Source: Burkholderia sp. PAMC 26561 (GTDB lineage: Bacteria; Pseudomonadota; Gammaproteobacteria; Burkholderiales; Burkholderiaceae). From it: a stretch of 64,000 nucleotides of DNA. The position numbers and the translations under genes were made by a program. The stretch is taken from the NCBI RefSeq assembly GCF_001557535.2, contig NZ_CP014308.1, forward strand, positions 1 to 64,000, read 5' to 3'. This document shows, one piece after another, positions 63,038-64,000 of the stretch; position 1 is the first letter of the stretch, and each line of letters opens with the position of its first letter. The notes below the pieces were generated by a model that was not told the origin of the DNA, did no database searches, and worked only from the letters and a program-made list of their open reading frames with translations.

Positions 63038-63514
63038 TTACTTGGCTGCGCCGACCAGCGCGAACGCATCGTATTTTGGATCCATTGGCGTATGCGGCAT
63101 GTGCGTGAGCGCCTCTTCAACAAGCGGCTCGCATGCGCCATAGTCCGAACCGATACTGTCGCTATGCGCCTGCGGGAAATTCACGGCGAGCACCTTGCCG
63201 CCCCAGCGGTCCACCGTAGCCGTCATGCTGCACTTCCCCGCGCCGCCCACCTTCAGGTCGAGCAAGATCAGCGTCATGTCCAGCGCGGAGTCCGAGTTCG
63301 AGAAGTTCCATTGCGTCGTCATGCGGTCATTAGGGCCGCCGGTATCAACGAGCTTCATGGTCTTGTCAGGAATACCGACCGATTGCACCAGATCGAGAAT
63401 GTTCGATCCGACAAGCTTACCGCCCTGCTCGTCGCGCGCTTCATGAGTTTTGTAAGCGGCGCAACCTGTCAGCAGCATGAAAAGAAAAACCAGGGGGATC
63501 GTTAAAATTCGCAC
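63038..63514 (-). CDS. Exported lipoprotein of unknown function
   Basis: A 158-residue protein with a lipobox (MLLTGCAAYK, cysteine at 18). The mature domain contains GSNILDLVQSVGIPDKTMKL and YGACEPLVEEALTHMP, with cysteines that may pair. It is likely attached to the outer or inner membrane. I do not recognise a named family. Confidence 0.78.
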   Translation of the reverse strand: MRILTIPLVFLFMLLTGCAAYKTHEARDEQGGKLVGSNILDLVQSVGIPDKTMKLVDTGGPNDRMTTQWNFSNSDSALDMTLILLDLKVGGAGKCSMTATVDRWGGKVLAVNFPQAHSDSIGSDYGACEPLVEEALTHMPHTPMDPKYDAFALVGAAK

Positions 63515-63878
63515 AGATGTTCCTCCGGATAGGCGCGTTAAATAGACGCGCAGGATGAGTGTTGGCGATTTGGGAGTGGATGAAAACGAGGTGCAGCTCG
63601 AGTCTGGCCGCAGTCGATGCTATTGAGTGACGTGGGCCAGCACTCTTTAACTGATCGCGATTGAACGGATAAGTTCACTGCGGGGTGTTCTCCCGCGCTG
63701 CCACGTGGGGACAGGTACGCGGGACTGTATAGGAACGACCCTTCTCAGTCAGCCTGTGAAGACATTTTCTATTGCATCGTTCCGTTGCCGCGGAATGACA
63801 ACGAAACGAAGCCCGAAAAAGCGTGGCTTAACCGTGCGACGGAATGAAGACTTGCAATGCTGCAGGCACCGAGCTAGA
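63515..63878. other. Intergenic region
   Basis: 364 bases with no supported gene. It should contain the promoter of the lipoprotein gene and the end of the binding-protein transcript; no clear terminator is seen. Confidence 0.3.
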
Positions 63879-64000
63879 TCACTTCGGAGACACGTCGATA
63901 TCGCCGAGATACTTCTTCGCCAGCGTCTTGACAGTGCCGTTTGCCTGCAGCTTGGCAATCGCCTTGTTCAAGCGCGCCTTGAGCGCACCTTCGTCCTTGC
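63879..64000 (-). CDS. C-terminus of an amino-acid ABC transporter binding protein (runs off right edge)
   Basis: The last ~40 residues (GALKARLNKAIAKLQANGTV, LAKKYLGDIDVSPK) match the C-terminal helix of SBP_bac_3 amino-acid-binding proteins, in which a final ...LNKAIxxLxADGTxxxIxxKYFG stretch is standard. The start lies outside the window. Specificity cannot be told. Confidence 0.8.
   Translation of the reverse strand, partial: KDEGALKARLNKAIAKLQANGTVKTLAKKYLGDIDVSPK

Noticed and set aside
1-64000. CRISPR array, tRNA or rRNA
   Set aside because: No regularly spaced direct repeats, tRNA cloverleaf or rRNA signature was seen on either strand by eye.

Overview
The window looks like an accessory region of a high-GC betaproteobacterium of the Burkholderiaceae (Paraburkholderia/Caballeronia/Burkholderia type). 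The grounds are the codon usage, small families typical of that group (DUF3717, DUF2256 and DUF2934-like proteins and a GRYFVVRGRLWR-type protein), and the AcnD/PrpF and PAS-GGDEF-EAL families. This taxonomic reading is inference, because no rRNA or housekeeping marker is present. No tRNA, rRNA or CRISPR array was seen.

Bases 1-14,400 (almost all minus strand) hold a conjugative VirB/VirD4 type IV secretion operon. In transcription order it reads: trbM-like gene, topB, a 68-codon gene, virB1, virB2, virB3, virB4, virB6, virB5, a small lipoprotein (possible entry exclusion), a tiny virB7 lipoprotein, virB8, virB9, virB10, virB11, and virD4, which runs off the left edge. Most junctions are 1-4 base overlaps. 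Bases 14,400-21,600 carry plasmid- or island-style regulators and unknowns: an XRE repressor, an unusually long LuxR-type regulator, a tandem zinc-ribbon protein, a tandem repressor-like domain protein and a nucleoside 2-deoxyribosyltransferase.

Bases 21,800-27,500 are a gene graveyard. They contain an IS30 copy with clear ends and a frameshift, a decaying Sel1-repeat gene, an orphan flhD, and scraps of LigD and of a second deoxyribosyltransferase.

Bases 27,577-42,845 are the most interesting part: two parallel catabolic modules. Module A is an MFS transporter, a GntR/FCD regulator, an AcnD-type aconitase, a cytoplasmic beta-propeller lactonase and PrpF. Module B is a substrate-binding protein, a GntR/FCD regulator, an AcnA-type aconitase, an exported (Tat-like) beta-propeller lactonase and an MFS transporter. 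Module A carries four copies of a 22-bp palindrome in its two control regions. PrpB and PrpC are absent, so this is not an ordinary methylcitrate locus. I infer uptake and isomerisation of a tricarboxylic acid or its lactone into the TCA cycle.

Bases 43,700-60,300 are a signalling region: a PAS hybrid histidine kinase, a PAS-GGDEF-EAL gene split by an IS3-type element exactly between its cyclase and phosphodiesterase halves, a SWIM-domain protein, a chemotaxis receptor, an intact PAS-GGDEF-EAL paralogue, and a truncated second copy of the kinase. Bases 60,500-64,000 hold IS66 and IS630 remnants, a truncated dehydrogenase, a lipoprotein, and the C-terminus of an amino-acid binding protein running off the right edge.
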